A stretch of 64,000 nucleotides of DNA from Hyphomonadaceae bacterium BL14 (GTDB lineage: Bacteria; Pseudomonadota; Alphaproteobacteria; Caulobacterales; Maricaulaceae). Where the stretch lies: NCBI GenBank assembly GCA_027627705.1, contig CP091242.1, forward strand, positions 2,500,289 through 2,564,288, read 5' to 3'. The translations under genes were made by a program, and so were the position numbers. Shown piece by piece: positions 1 through 7,893 of this stretch. A model generated the notes under the pieces. That model searched no databases and was not told the origin of the DNA. It saw only the letters and a program-made list of their open reading frames with translations. Each line of letters begins with the position of its first letter. Within the stretch, counting starts at the first letter, position 1.

Positions 1-382
1 TGGACAGGCGCCCGGCGGCCAGATCCAGCCGCAGCGTGTCGCCGGGATGGATGCGGCCGGCCGGATCAAACACGATCGCGGGCAGGCCGATATTCATGCA
101 GTTGCGGTAGAATATCCGCGCAAAGCTCTTCGCAATCACCGCCGAAACGCCCAGCGTTTTCAGCGAGATCGCCGCCTGCTCCCGGCTCGATCCGATGCCG
201 AGGTCCGCGCCCGCCACCAGCATGTCGCCGGGCTTGATGTGGGCTGCAAAATGGGGGTCGATGGCTTCCAGCGTGTGTCTGGCGAGCTCCGCCGGGCTTT
301 TCTTCATGGCGTGGCCGGGGGCCAGCAGATCGGTGTCGATCCCGTCGCCATAGACCCAGGCCCGGCCCTCGCGCACACTCAT
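1..382 (-). CDS. LeuD-like aconitase-family hydratase small subunit (partial, cut by window edge)
   Basis: Translation of the reverse strand from the ATG at 382 gives an incomplete LeuD-type swivel domain: the start reads MSVREGRAWVYGDGIDTDLL, followed by a GIGSSREQAA motif and an AKSFARIFYRNCMNIGLP motif, all typical of isopropylmalate/homoaconitate/dimethylmalate dehydratase small subunits. It pairs with the large subunit just upstream; the two genes share an ATGA start/stop overlap at 379-382, so they are probably translated together as a heterodimer. The C-terminus lies outside the window. True LeuD, citraconate/citramalate hydratase and 2,3-dimethylmalate dehydratase cannot be separated by eye. 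Confidence 0.85.
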   Translation of the reverse strand, partial: MSVREGRAWVYGDGIDTDLLAPGHAMKKSPAELARHTLEAIDPHFAAHIKPGDMLVAGADLGIGSSREQAAISLKTLGVSAVIAKSFARIFYRNCMNIGLPAIVFDPAGRIHPGDTLRLDLAAGRLS

Positions 383-1665
383 GCTGCGGCCCTCTTGTCC
401 TTGAGGAAGGGGCGCGGATCGGCGATGCGGCCCTCGATCGCGCTGGCCGCCACGGTGTAGGGCGAGCCCAGATACACCGACGCGTCCTTGTGGCCCATGC
501 GGCCCTTGAAATTCCGGTTGGTCGAGGAGATGCACACCTCCCCGGCCGCCAGCAGGCCGGCACCCAGTCCCGCACACGCGCCGCAGCCCGAGGCGAGCAC
601 CACCGCGCCCGCCTCCACCAGCGCCGCGAGCGTGCCGTCTTTCGCTGCGGCCGCCGTGACTTTGGATGAGGCCGGCGCCACCAGCAGGCGCACGCCCGGC
701 GCTACGTGCCGACCTTTCAGGACCCTGGCCGCCATATGCAGATCGCCGAGTTTCGCGCCCACGCAGGCCCCGATATAGGCCTGATCAATCCGCGCCCCGC
801 CATGGGCGTCCACGCCCGCGCTGTTGGCCGGGGAATGCGGCGCGGCCACTTGCGGCACCAGCGAGGAGGCGTCCAGATCAAACACCTGCGCACAGGCTGC
901 GTCCGGATCGGAGCGCCAGCGCTCAATGGCGTCGTCGTCGACACTGCCGCCATGGGCGCGGATGTGATCGAGCGTCGTCTGGTCCGGCGCGATCAGCCCG
1001 GTTTCGCCGCCCAGCTCCGCAGCCATATTGGCCAGCACGGTGCGCGCCTCCATGTCCAGAGTGTCCACGCCGGTGCCGGCGTACTCGATCACCTTGAAAT
1101 GATTGCCCATGCCCAGATCGCGGCACAGGGCGAGCATGATGTCCTTGGCGGTGACGCCCGCGCTGAGCGCTCCGGCGATCTGCACGCGGATCGTCTCAGG
1201 AATGACGGTCCAGGTCTCGCCGGTGGCCACGATGGCGGTCATGTCGGTGGCACCGAAGCCGGCTGCATAGGCACCGAACGCACCGGCATTTGTGGTATGG
1301 CTGTCGCCGCCCGCAATCACCATGCCCGGCTTCACATGGCCATGCTCGGGCAGGATGACATGGCAGATGCCCTTCATGTCATAGAAATTCTTCACGCCGT
1401 AATCGCTCGCGAATTCACGCGTCAGCTGCAGGATGGCCGCTGAGTCCGCATCCACTGCCGGCACATAGTGATCGGACACGATCACGACCCGCGACGGGTC
1501 CCAGAGCCCGGTCCCCAGCGCTTCCAGCCGCGCCTGCCAGCGCCTGGGCCCGGACGAATCATGGGCCATCGCCAGATCCACCGCGATGGTTACAATCTCG
1601 CCCGGCGACACTGTGTCACGCCCGGCCGCGCGCGCCATGATCTTCTCTACAAGGGTTGCAGCCAT
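379..1665 (-). CDS. LeuC-like aconitase-family hydratase large subunit
   Basis: A 428-residue aconitase-family large subunit that would reversibly hydrate a branched dicarboxylate using a [4Fe-4S] cluster. Visible motifs are SDH near residues 64-66, GGDSHTT near 119-125, and cluster cysteines at about 301 (IGACVGAK), 361 and 364 (SGCGAC). Length and motifs fit the short homoaconitase/2,3-dimethylmalate dehydratase branch better than the ~470-residue leucine LeuC, whose first cysteine motif usually reads IGSCTNGR. The start at 1665 has a purine-rich GGCGGAG ahead of it. The gene is divergent from gcdH and lies near an acyl-CoA operon, which suggests catabolism rather than leucine synthesis. 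This functional reading is inference. Confidence 0.8.
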   Translation of the reverse strand: MAATLVEKIMARAAGRDTVSPGEIVTIAVDLAMAHDSSGPRRWQARLEALGTGLWDPSRVVIVSDHYVPAVDADSAAILQLTREFASDYGVKNFYDMKGICHVILPEHGHVKPGMVIAGGDSHTTNAGAFGAYAAGFGATDMTAIVATGETWTVIPETIRVQIAGALSAGVTAKDIMLALCRDLGMGNHFKVIEYAGTGVDTLDMEARTVLANMAAELGGETGLIAPDQTTLDHIRAHGGSVDDDAIERWRSDPDAACAQVFDLDASSLVPQVAAPHSPANSAGVDAHGGARIDQAYIGACVGAKLGDLHMAARVLKGRHVAPGVRLLVAPASSKVTAAAAKDGTLAALVEAGAVVLASGCGACAGLGAGLLAAGEVCISSTNRNFKGRMGHKDASVYLGSPYTVAASAIEGRIADPRPFLKDKRAAA

Positions 1666-1807
1666 AGCTCCGCCTCAGTACCACACTGCCAGACTACACG
1701 CGCAAACGGTTTCCGATCAAAGGATATATCTTTATAACATTTCGAACCCAAGCCTGCGCATGCGTATTATCCGCCGCGCGTCGCAGGCGGTGATCAGGAG
1801 ATGACCC
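1666..1807. promoter_or_regulatory. Divergent promoter region between the LeuC-like gene and gcdH
   Basis: The 142-bp gap separates two divergent starts. It contains an AT-rich patch near 1720-1745 (unusual in this GC-rich sequence) and a near-palindrome TGCGCATGCGTA at about 1758-1769. A good ribosome binding site (AGGAGA, about 1796) precedes gcdH. No regulator gene adjoins it in the window. Exact -35/-10 boxes are not clear enough to call. Confidence 0.45.
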
Positions 1808-3007
1808 ATGGCCGCGCTGGACGCTGCAGATAACACCCCGTTGAGTTTCTCGTGGGAAGACCCGCTCCATCTCGAGCATCAGCTCAACGAGGAAGAGCGC
1901 ATGATCGCGCACAGCGCGCGCGCCTATTGCCGTGAAAAACTCATGCCGCGTGTCATCAGCGCCTATCGTGAAGAGCGCTTCGACCGCGAGATCATGACCG
2001 AAATGGGCGCACTCGGCCTGCTCGGCGCAACCGTCGGCGAAGAGTATGGCGGGGCGGGTCTGTCCCACGTCGCCTACGGCCTGATCGCGCGCGAGGTCGA
2101 GGCGGTGGATTCCGGCTATCGCTCGGCCATGAGCGTGCAGTCCTCGCTGGTCATGTACCCGATCGAGGCATTCGGCAGCGAAGCCCAGAAACGCAAATAC
2201 CTGCCCAGGCTCTCCACCGGCGAATGGGTCGGCTGCTTTGGTCTGACCGAGCCTGATGGCGGCTCCGATCCGGGTGCCATGCGCACCACGGCCAAAAAGG
2301 TCGATGGCGGCTATCTCCTGAACGGCTCGAAAATGTGGATCACCAACTCGCCGATCAGCGATCTTGCGGTGGTCTGGGCCAAGCTCGACGGCGTTATTCG
2401 CGGCTTCATCGTGGAGCGCGGCGTGACTGGCTTCGATACCCCGAAGATCGAGGGAAAGATGTCCCTGCGCGCGTCGGTTACCGGCTCGATCTCGCTGAGT
2501 GATGCGCTGGTCCCCGAAGACGCGCTGCTTCCCAATGTGAAGGGGCTGCGCGGGCCGTTCTCCTGCCTCAACAAGGCGCGCTACGGCATCGCCTGGGGCG
2601 CGATGGGATCGGCGGAGTTCTGCTGGCGCGCCGCGCGCGACTACGCGATGGAGCGGGTCGTGTTCGGCAAGCCTATCGCCGGCACCCAGCTGGTGCAGAA
2701 AAAGCTCGCTGACATGCAGACCGAGATCGCGCTGGGCTATCAGGGCGCGCTGCGTCTGGGCCGCCTGATGGACGAAGGTGCCTACGTGCCCGAAGCCATC
2801 TCCATGATGAAGCGCAATAATTGCGGCAAGGCGCTGGCCATCGCCCGCGAGGCGCGTGACATCCATGGCGGCAACGGTATAGCCGAGGAATATCACATCC
2901 TGCGCCACGCGGTGAATCTGGAGACGGTCAACACCTATGAGGGCACCCACGATGTGCATGCCCTCATACTGGGCCGCGCCCAGACCGGGTTGCAGGCGTT
3001 TTACTGA
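1808..3007 (+). CDS. gcdH: Glutaryl-CoA dehydrogenase
   Basis: Flavoprotein of the acyl-CoA dehydrogenase family that oxidises and decarboxylates glutaryl-CoA to crotonyl-CoA, the last specific step of lysine/tryptophan-type glutarate degradation. The 399-residue protein shows a conserved N-terminal block ([16 protein letters not shown]), the flavin/substrate block ([17 protein letters not shown]) and the subfamily-specific C-terminus [20 protein letters not shown], whose Glu (about 378) is the catalytic base. Length is normal. The start at 1808 follows an AGGAGA ribosome binding site by about 7 nt. It is monocistronic, with a hairpin terminator downstream. Electrons would pass to ETF (not in the window). 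Confidence 0.95.
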   Translation: MAALDAADNTPLSFSWEDPLHLEHQLNEEERMIAHSARAYCREKLMPRVISAYREERFDREIMTEMGALGLLGATVGEEYGGAGLSHVAYGLIAREVEAVDSGYRSAMSVQSSLVMYPIEAFGSEAQKRKYLPRLSTGEWVGCFGLTEPDGGSDPGAMRTTAKKVDGGYLLNGSKMWITNSPISDLAVVWAKLDGVIRGFIVERGVTGFDTPKIEGKMSLRASVTGSISLSDALVPEDALLPNVKGLRGPFSCLNKARYGIAWGAMGSAEFCWRAARDYAMERVVFGKPIAGTQLVQKKLADMQTEIALGYQGALRLGRLMDEGAYVPEAISMMKRNNCGKALAIAREARDIHGGNGIAEEYHILRHAVNLETVNTYEGTHDVHALILGRAQTGLQAFY

Positions 3008-3012
3008 TACCC

Positions 3013-3046
3013 CAGCGCGGGGGACGGGGATCTGCACCCCGCGCTG
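3013..3046 (+). terminator. Hairpin terminator after gcdH
   Basis: Perfect 10-bp inverted repeat CAGCGCGGGG (3013-3022) and CCCCGCGCTG (3037-3046), starting 6 bp after the gcdH stop codon. The downstream T-tract is weak (AACGTCTTT). The position supports transcription termination for gcdH. Confidence 0.65.
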
Positions 3047-3119
3047 AACGTCTTTGCGCAGTGCAGCATGGCGCGCTATGTCACGCAGCCCCGCTGTGAG
3101 ACCTGACCGGATCGTCGCC

Positions 3120-5696
3120 ATGCCTGCAAACGCTGCCTGTCCCTGGATCGTGATGAAGTTCGGCGGCACGTCCGTGGCCGCTCCGGACCGTTGGCGCGTG
3201 ATCGCTGACATCGCCCGGCAGCGCCTGGAGGCCGGCGAGCGGGTGCTGATCGTCCACTCGGCGCTGGCCGGGGTGTCCAACCTGCTCGAAGCCCTGCCCG
3301 CCGCCGCACTGGCCGGGGCCGGGGAGGCTGCGGCGCAAGCGGTCAAGGCGCGCCATCGCGCGTTCGCCGCCGACGCCGGCCTCGACGCCGACACCCTTTT
3401 GGAAGACCATTTCGCCCTCATCGACCGGCGCTCCGCCGGGATCGGCTATTCGGGCGAGGCCAGCGCCCGCCTGCGCGCCGAGCTGATGGCCCAGGGCGAG
3501 CTGATGGCCAGCGAGCTGGGGCTGGAATGCCTGAAAGCCGCCGGGCTCGATCCGGTGCTGCTGGATGCCCGCGACGCCCTGACGGCCCTGAACAATGCCG
3601 ATGAGCCGCGCGCCTGGCTCGATAACGGCGCAGCCGAGGACGCCGACCCGGCGTTACAGGAGCAATTGTCCGGCGCTGGTCTGGTACTGACGCAAGGCTT
3701 TATCGCCCGCCATGCGAGCGGTGCCACCGTGCTGCTGGGCCGGGGCGGGTCGGACACTTCGGCGGCGTATTTTGCTGCACGCCTGCAGGCGGCCCGGCTG
3801 GAAATCTGGACCGATGTGCCCGGCCTGTTCAGCGCGGACCCGCGCCTGACCGAAGGTGCCCGCCATCTGCGCGCCCTGTCCTATGAAGAAGCCCAGGAAA
3901 TCGCCACCATGGGCGGCAAGGTGCTGCACCCGCGCTGTATCGGTCCGGCGCGCCGCGCCAACATCCCCATGGAAGTACGTTCGACATTGCGCCCGGATCT
4001 GGCCGGTACGCGCATCACTGGCGCCCCCGGCGATGATGCCCCGCGCCTGAAAGCCGTGTCGGTCAAGACCGGCGTTCGCCTTGTGGTCATGGAAGGCGCG
4101 GGTATGTGGCGCCAAGCCGGCTTCCTGGCCGACGTGTTCGCTGGCTTCAAGGCGTGCGGTGTGTCGGTGGACCTGGTTTCTACCTCTGAAACCAACGTGA
4201 CCGTCAGCCTCGATCCTGATCCGGGCCTGGATCAGGCGCGCCTTGACCGCCTGCGCGAGACACTGGCCCCCCTGTGCCGGGTGAAGATCATTGAGGATGC
4301 AGCCGCCGTCAGCCTGCTCGGCTACGGCATCCGCCGCATCCTGCACCAGCTCGCGCCGGCGCTGGAAATGTTCCAGGACAAACCGATACGGCTGGTCAGC
4401 CAGGCGGCCAATGATCTCAACTTCACTGTTGTTGTCGACGAAACCGAGGGCGCAGCTTTGGCCAAGCGCCTGCACGAGGAACTGATCAGCACCGCGCCTG
4501 AAGGCGCCGTGTTCGGCCCCAGCTGGGCGCAGCTCGCCCGGCCCGGGACGCCCCGGGCCGCACGTCCCGCCCCCTGGTGGACGCGCAAGCGTGACGCGCT
4601 TCTTGATCTCGCGCCGCCAACCGGCGGCCTCTATGTCTATGATCTCGACACTGTCAGCGCCCGCGCGCGCGCCGTGGCAAGCATCAGCTCTCTGTCGCGT
4701 GCCTTCTACGCCATGAAGGCCAATGCCTACCCGGACGTGCTGCGCGCCATTCGCGCTGCGGGGCTCGGTTTTGAATGCGTTTCGCCCGGCGAGATCGCGC
4801 GCGTGCGCGGCACCTTCGCCGATCTTCGGCCGGATGAAGTGCTATTCACCCCGAACTTCGCCCATCGCAGCGAGTACGAGGCGGCGGTGGCGTTCGGCAC
4901 CCACCTGACGATTGACGGGCTACACCCGCTCACCCATTGGCCGGAGGTGTTCCGGGGCACCGACATCATCCTCCGGGTCAATCCAGACCGGCCACGCGGT
5001 CACCATCAGCACGTGAAAACCGCTGGCCCCAAGGCCAAGTTCGGCATTCCGCTCGAAGCGCTTGGCGACGCGCGCGCCGCTGCCCAGGCCGCCGGGGCCC
5101 GGGTGATCGGCCTGCATGCCCATGCGGGCTCCGGCGTGACAGATGCTGACCACTGGCGCGAGATCGGTGCCATTCTGGCCCAGGCCGCCCGCGCGTTTCC
5201 CGATGCGCACATCCTCAATTGCGGCGGGGGACTGGGCGTGCCCGAAAGCCCCGACGCGCCGGCGCTCGACCTGTTGCGCGTGGATGAGGAGCTGGCGCTC
5301 CTGAAAAAAGCCCATCCCCGGTTTGAGCTCTGGATGGAGCCGGGCCGTTTTCCGGTTGCCGAAGCCGGCGTGCTGCTCGCACGCGTCACCCAGGTCAAGC
5401 ACGCTTTCGGCACGCGCTTTATCGGGCTGGGCACCGGCATGAACTCGCTGATCCGCCCGGCCCTCTACGGCGCGCGCCATGAGATCGTGAACCTGTCGAG
5501 GCTGGACGAGCCCGGCATCGGCATGGCGTCGGTCGTCGGCCCGATCTGCGAGAGCGCGGACCTCCTGGGTGCCGACCGCCTCCTGCCCGAAACCGAGGAG
5601 GGCGATGTCATGCTGATCGCCGAGGCCGGTGCCTACGGGGCGGTCATGGCCTCACGCTATAATCTGCGCGACCCGGCGGGCGAGGCGGTGATCTAG
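3120..5696 (+). CDS. lysAC: Bifunctional aspartate kinase / diaminopimelate decarboxylase
   Basis: One 858-residue chain carries both the first and last enzymes of lysine synthesis. The N-terminal half is an aspartokinase: VMKFGGTS near residue 10, GRGGSDTSA, a kinase tail, then ACT regulatory modules (VVMEGAG, VDLVSTSETNV, LVSQAANDLN). From about residue 480 the chain continues without a stop into a LysA-type, PLP-dependent diaminopimelate decarboxylase, with the PLP lysine in FYAMKAN (about K533), HAHAGSG, NCGGGLG, MEPGR, GPICES and GAYG. Start: a TTG at 3054 and ATGs at 3078 and 3120 are in frame; 3120 places MKFGG at the usual distance. Similar fusions are known in Xanthomonadaceae. The ACT modules suggest feedback control by lysine or threonine (inference). 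Confidence 0.92.
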   Translation: MPANAACPWIVMKFGGTSVAAPDRWRVIADIARQRLEAGERVLIVHSALAGVSNLLEALPAAALAGAGEAAAQAVKARHRAFAADAGLDADTLLEDHFALIDRRSAGIGYSGEASARLRAELMAQGELMASELGLECLKAAGLDPVLLDARDALTALNNADEPRAWLDNGAAEDADPALQEQLSGAGLVLTQGFIARHASGATVLLGRGGSDTSAAYFAARLQAARLEIWTDVPGLFSADPRLTEGARHLRALSYEEAQEIATMGGKVLHPRCIGPARRANIPMEVRSTLRPDLAGTRITGAPGDDAPRLKAVSVKTGVRLVVMEGAGMWRQAGFLADVFAGFKACGVSVDLVSTSETNVTVSLDPDPGLDQARLDRLRETLAPLCRVKIIEDAAAVSLLGYGIRRILHQLAPALEMFQDKPIRLVSQAANDLNFTVVVDETEGAALAKRLHEELISTAPEGAVFGPSWAQLARPGTPRAARPAPWWTRKRDALLDLAPPTGGLYVYDLDTVSARARAVASISSLSRAFYAMKANAYPDVLRAIRAAGLGFECVSPGEIARVRGTFADLRPDEVLFTPNFAHRSEYEAAVAFGTHLTIDGLHPLTHWPEVFRGTDIILRVNPDRPRGHHQHVKTAGPKAKFGIPLEALGDARAAAQAAGARVIGLHAHAGSGVTDADHWREIGAILAQAARAFPDAHILNCGGGLGVPESPDAPALDLLRVDEELALLKKAHPRFELWMEPGRFPVAEAGVLLARVTQVKHAFGTRFIGLGTGMNSLIRPALYGARHEIVNLSRLDEPGIGMASVVGPICESADLLGADRLLPETEEGDVMLIAEAGAYGAVMASRYNLRDPAGEAVI

Positions 5697-5706
5697 CTTC
5701 CGGGGT

Positions 5707-6138
5707 CTAGCCGGCCCGGCGCTCATCGCACAGCGTACGCCGGACCAGTGCGCCGTCCTTGAACCAGTGCCAGGTGCGCGCGCGGGTGCGCCTGTCCGGT
5801 GCCATCACAATGATCTCGACAAAGTGCGTGCCTGGCTCGTCCTTGCGGTCGAGATGCAGCAGCACCAGAGGCCCGCTTTCCCAGGCCAGGCCGGCAAAGG
5901 CCGGGGTGTCGAACACAATGCGGTCGCCCTGAATGTGTCCGTCAAACCGGTCCTCGCGCACCCGCCCGTCAGGCCAGGTGAATATGATGTGCTGGACGTA
6001 GAAGGGATCGCCCGCGGCCGGGAACGCGCAGACCACGCGTGCCTGGTGCCGGTCAATCTCGCGTCCGTTTGCATCGAGATGGGTATAGGTCCCGGTCCAG
6101 ACCCCCTCATGGGCGCGCATAGCGGGGAAACGCCCCAT
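5707..6138 (-). CDS. DUF3598-like small lipocalin/FABP-type protein
   Basis: A 143-residue protein without signal peptide or membrane segment. It is rich in beta-strand patterns with the blocks HEGVWTGTYTHLDANG near the start and ARTWHWFKDGALVRRTLCDERR near the end, which resemble DUF3598-family proteins (calycin-like barrels). I make this family call from memory of the motifs. It is the last gene of the leftward acyl-CoA operon; its ATG overlaps the stop of the upstream CoA-transferase by 1 nt, so it is probably translationally coupled. Its role is unknown; binding a CoA ester or acid intermediate would fit but is speculation. Confidence 0.65.
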   Translation of the reverse strand: MGRFPAMRAHEGVWTGTYTHLDANGREIDRHQARVVCAFPAAGDPFYVQHIIFTWPDGRVREDRFDGHIQGDRIVFDTPAFAGLAWESGPLVLLHLDRKDEPGTHFVEIIVMAPDRRTRARTWHWFKDGALVRRTLCDERRAG

Positions 6139-7307
6139 CAGATCACTCCCCGCTCTTTCATCGCGTGGATGCGCTCTGCGCCAAACCCCGCCTCGCGCGC
6201 CAGTGTTTCGGAGTGTTCGCCAAAGGCGGGGATGGAAGGATCGGGCTGCGGGGGCTCTTTCGCAAAGCGTAGCGGCGGGCCGATATGGCGATGGCCCGCG
6301 GCATCCTCGAACACCAGTCCGCGCTCGCGCGTGTGAGGGTCATCAAACGCGTCTTTGAGCGTGCGCACCGGTGCCCAGCACACATCGATGCCTTCGAGGA
6401 AGTCTTCCCATTCGCCCAGCGTGCGGCTGGCGAAGGTTTCGGTGAAGAAGACGCGCAAGGGCTCTTGCGCCGGTCCGGGCTCGAGGCGCGCATGGTGGAC
6501 GAGGTCGGGCCGCCCCAGCGCTTCGAGCAAGTTGGTGGCGAACTTGATCTCCGATCCGCCCAGGACGAGATGCTTTGCGTCTTTCGTCTCATAGGCATGG
6601 TACATTGCGGCACCGCCAAACGAGCGCATGTCCTTGACCGGCGGGTGTGCGTCCTGGGCAAACACCGGGCCGGTGACATTGGGCGTCCAGGCCAGGCACG
6701 CATCATACATCGCCAGATCGATGAAATCGCCCTCACCCGTCGCGTGACGGCGGTAGAGCGCCATCAGGATTGCCGACAGTGCCATCAGCGAAGCGGCCAT
6801 GTCGGCAACCGGTATGTTGGGGCTGGCCGGCTTGCCATCCTCCAGCCCGCGATTGAGATCCACCAGCCCCGCCAGCGCCTGCACCGTCAGATCATGGGCG
6901 GGCTTCATCGCATAGGCGCCCGCCTGCCCGAAGGCGGAGATGGAGCAATAGACAAGGCGCGGATTGAGCGCGCTCAGCGTCTCGTAATCTGCGGCGAGGC
7001 GCCGGGCGACGCCGGGGCGGAACGCCTCCACCACCACATCGGCCTCGCGGGCGAGGGCGTGGAGGAGCGCCTGTCCATCCGGGTCTTTCAGGTTCAGTTT
7101 CAGCGACCGCTTGCCGCGCGCGATATTGCGAAACCAAACCGAGACGCCATCGACGTGGCGCAACCCGATCTCACGCGTCGGCTCCCCCGTCCCGTTGGCC
7201 GGCTCGATCATCACCACGTCCGCGCCGTGATCGGCCATCATCATGGTCAGATGCGGACCGGGCAGAAAGGCGGAGAGATCGAGAACTTTGAGGCCGGAGA
7301 GTTTCAT
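6138..7307 (-). CDS. Family III (CaiB/BaiF) CoA-transferase, copy 1
   Basis: A 389-residue family III CoA-transferase that moves CoA between carboxylic acids through an aspartyl-CoA intermediate. Visible features are the N-terminal nucleotide-fold block LKVLDLSAFLPGPHLTMMMADHGADV, RGKRSLKLNLKDPDG, and NIPVADMAASLMALSA with Asp169 at the position of the formyl-CoA transferase catalytic Asp. Length is typical. Its ATG (7307) overlaps the stop of the upstream PIN-like toxin gene as ATGA, an arrangement suggesting translational coupling to a toxin-antitoxin pair. Context suggests activation of a short dicarboxylate such as itaconate, methylsuccinate or glutarate. The substrate cannot be read from sequence. 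Confidence 0.88.
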   Translation of the reverse strand: MKLSGLKVLDLSAFLPGPHLTMMMADHGADVVMIEPANGTGEPTREIGLRHVDGVSVWFRNIARGKRSLKLNLKDPDGQALLHALAREADVVVEAFRPGVARRLAADYETLSALNPRLVYCSISAFGQAGAYAMKPAHDLTVQALAGLVDLNRGLEDGKPASPNIPVADMAASLMALSAILMALYRRHATGEGDFIDLAMYDACLAWTPNVTGPVFAQDAHPPVKDMRSFGGAAMYHAYETKDAKHLVLGGSEIKFATNLLEALGRPDLVHHARLEPGPAQEPLRVFFTETFASRTLGEWEDFLEGIDVCWAPVRTLKDAFDDPHTRERGLVFEDAAGHRHIGPPLRFAKEPPQPDPSIPAFGEHSETLAREAGFGAERIHAMKERGVI

Positions 7308-7636
7308 AGGGGCGGGTTTCCCTTGAGCGGGCGTACACGTATGGCACGGTCGGTAACCACGACGAGATTGCCGTGGACTCGATCCAACGTGTCGAGCACG
7401 GCTCTCGTGCAGCGGCCATGGTCGTCGCAGCGAAAATAGAAAACACCCACGGCGTCTTGCAAATCGCGAAAGATCAGCGCCCCAAAATCGCGATCTTCGG
7501 TGAGCCGAACCGCTTTGCTTTTCAATGCCGTCTCAAGCACGCTGTCATCGGCTGCGCGGCGATCCGAAAAATCGGGTTGCAGGACCTCGTGGCCTGCGCT
7601 GCGCATATCCACGCATTCATCTGCCAAGAACCGCAC
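7304..7636 (-). CDS. DUF5615-type PIN-like toxin
   Basis: A 110-residue protein with the signature MRFLADE at the start, LTEDRDFGALIF in the middle and IRVRPL at the end, matching the DUF5615 (Mut7-C/PIN-like nuclease) toxins normally paired with DUF433 antitoxins. The start is GTG at 7636, overlapping the antitoxin stop as TAGTG. Compared with the usual family N-terminus, the stretch between ADE and AGHEVL looks about 6 residues short, which would trim the first helix; activity may therefore be reduced. The stop overlaps the start of the downstream CoA-transferase (ATGA). Confidence 0.8.
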   Translation of the reverse strand: MRFLADECVDMRSAGHEVLQPDFSDRRAADDSVLETALKSKAVRLTEDRDFGALIFRDLQDAVGVFYFRCDDHGRCTRAVLDTLDRVHGNLVVVTDRAIRVRPLKGNPPL

Positions 7637-7869
7637 TACTGCGCCGCCGCGACCGGTTCGTCCAGCTGGTCGGCCGCAAACGCCAGCGCCGCCTGCACGT
7701 CGCCTTTTTCAAGGTGCGGACAGGCCTCGTGAATCTCCACCTCGCTCATCCCGGCCGAAAGCTTTCGCAAAATCAGATACACGGGCATGCGCGTGCCGGT
7801 GATGCACGGCTTGCCGAACATGATGGCCGGATCGACAGACATCCGCGGATGGAGAGCTTTACGGTCCAT
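7636..7869 (-). CDS. DUF433 antitoxin
   Basis: A 77-residue DUF433 (VapB-like) protein with HPRMSVDPAIMFGKPCITGTRMPV, the hallmark N-terminal DUF433 block, followed by a helical winged-helix-like segment (LRKLSAGMSEVEIHEACPHL). It should bind and neutralise the DUF5615 protein encoded next, and may repress transcription. It starts 24 bp after the stop of the preceding CoA-transferase, so the pair is co-directional with the catabolic operon. A private promoter is possible in or before that gap but not evident. Confidence 0.85.
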   Translation of the reverse strand: MDRKALHPRMSVDPAIMFGKPCITGTRMPVYLILRKLSAGMSEVEIHEACPHLEKGDVQAALAFAADQLDEPVAAAQ

Positions 7870-7893
7870 GGCGCTATCCTAGCATGATCGCGT

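Noticed and set aside
3054..3119. TTG or upstream ATG start for lysAC
   Set aside because: The added residues precede the usual aspartokinase start and have no conserved pattern; 3120 was preferred.
1694..3421. 575-aa open frame on the reverse strand
   Set aside because: It is antisense to gcdH and the start of lysAC, has a composition typical of GC-rich shadow frames, and shows no domain motif.
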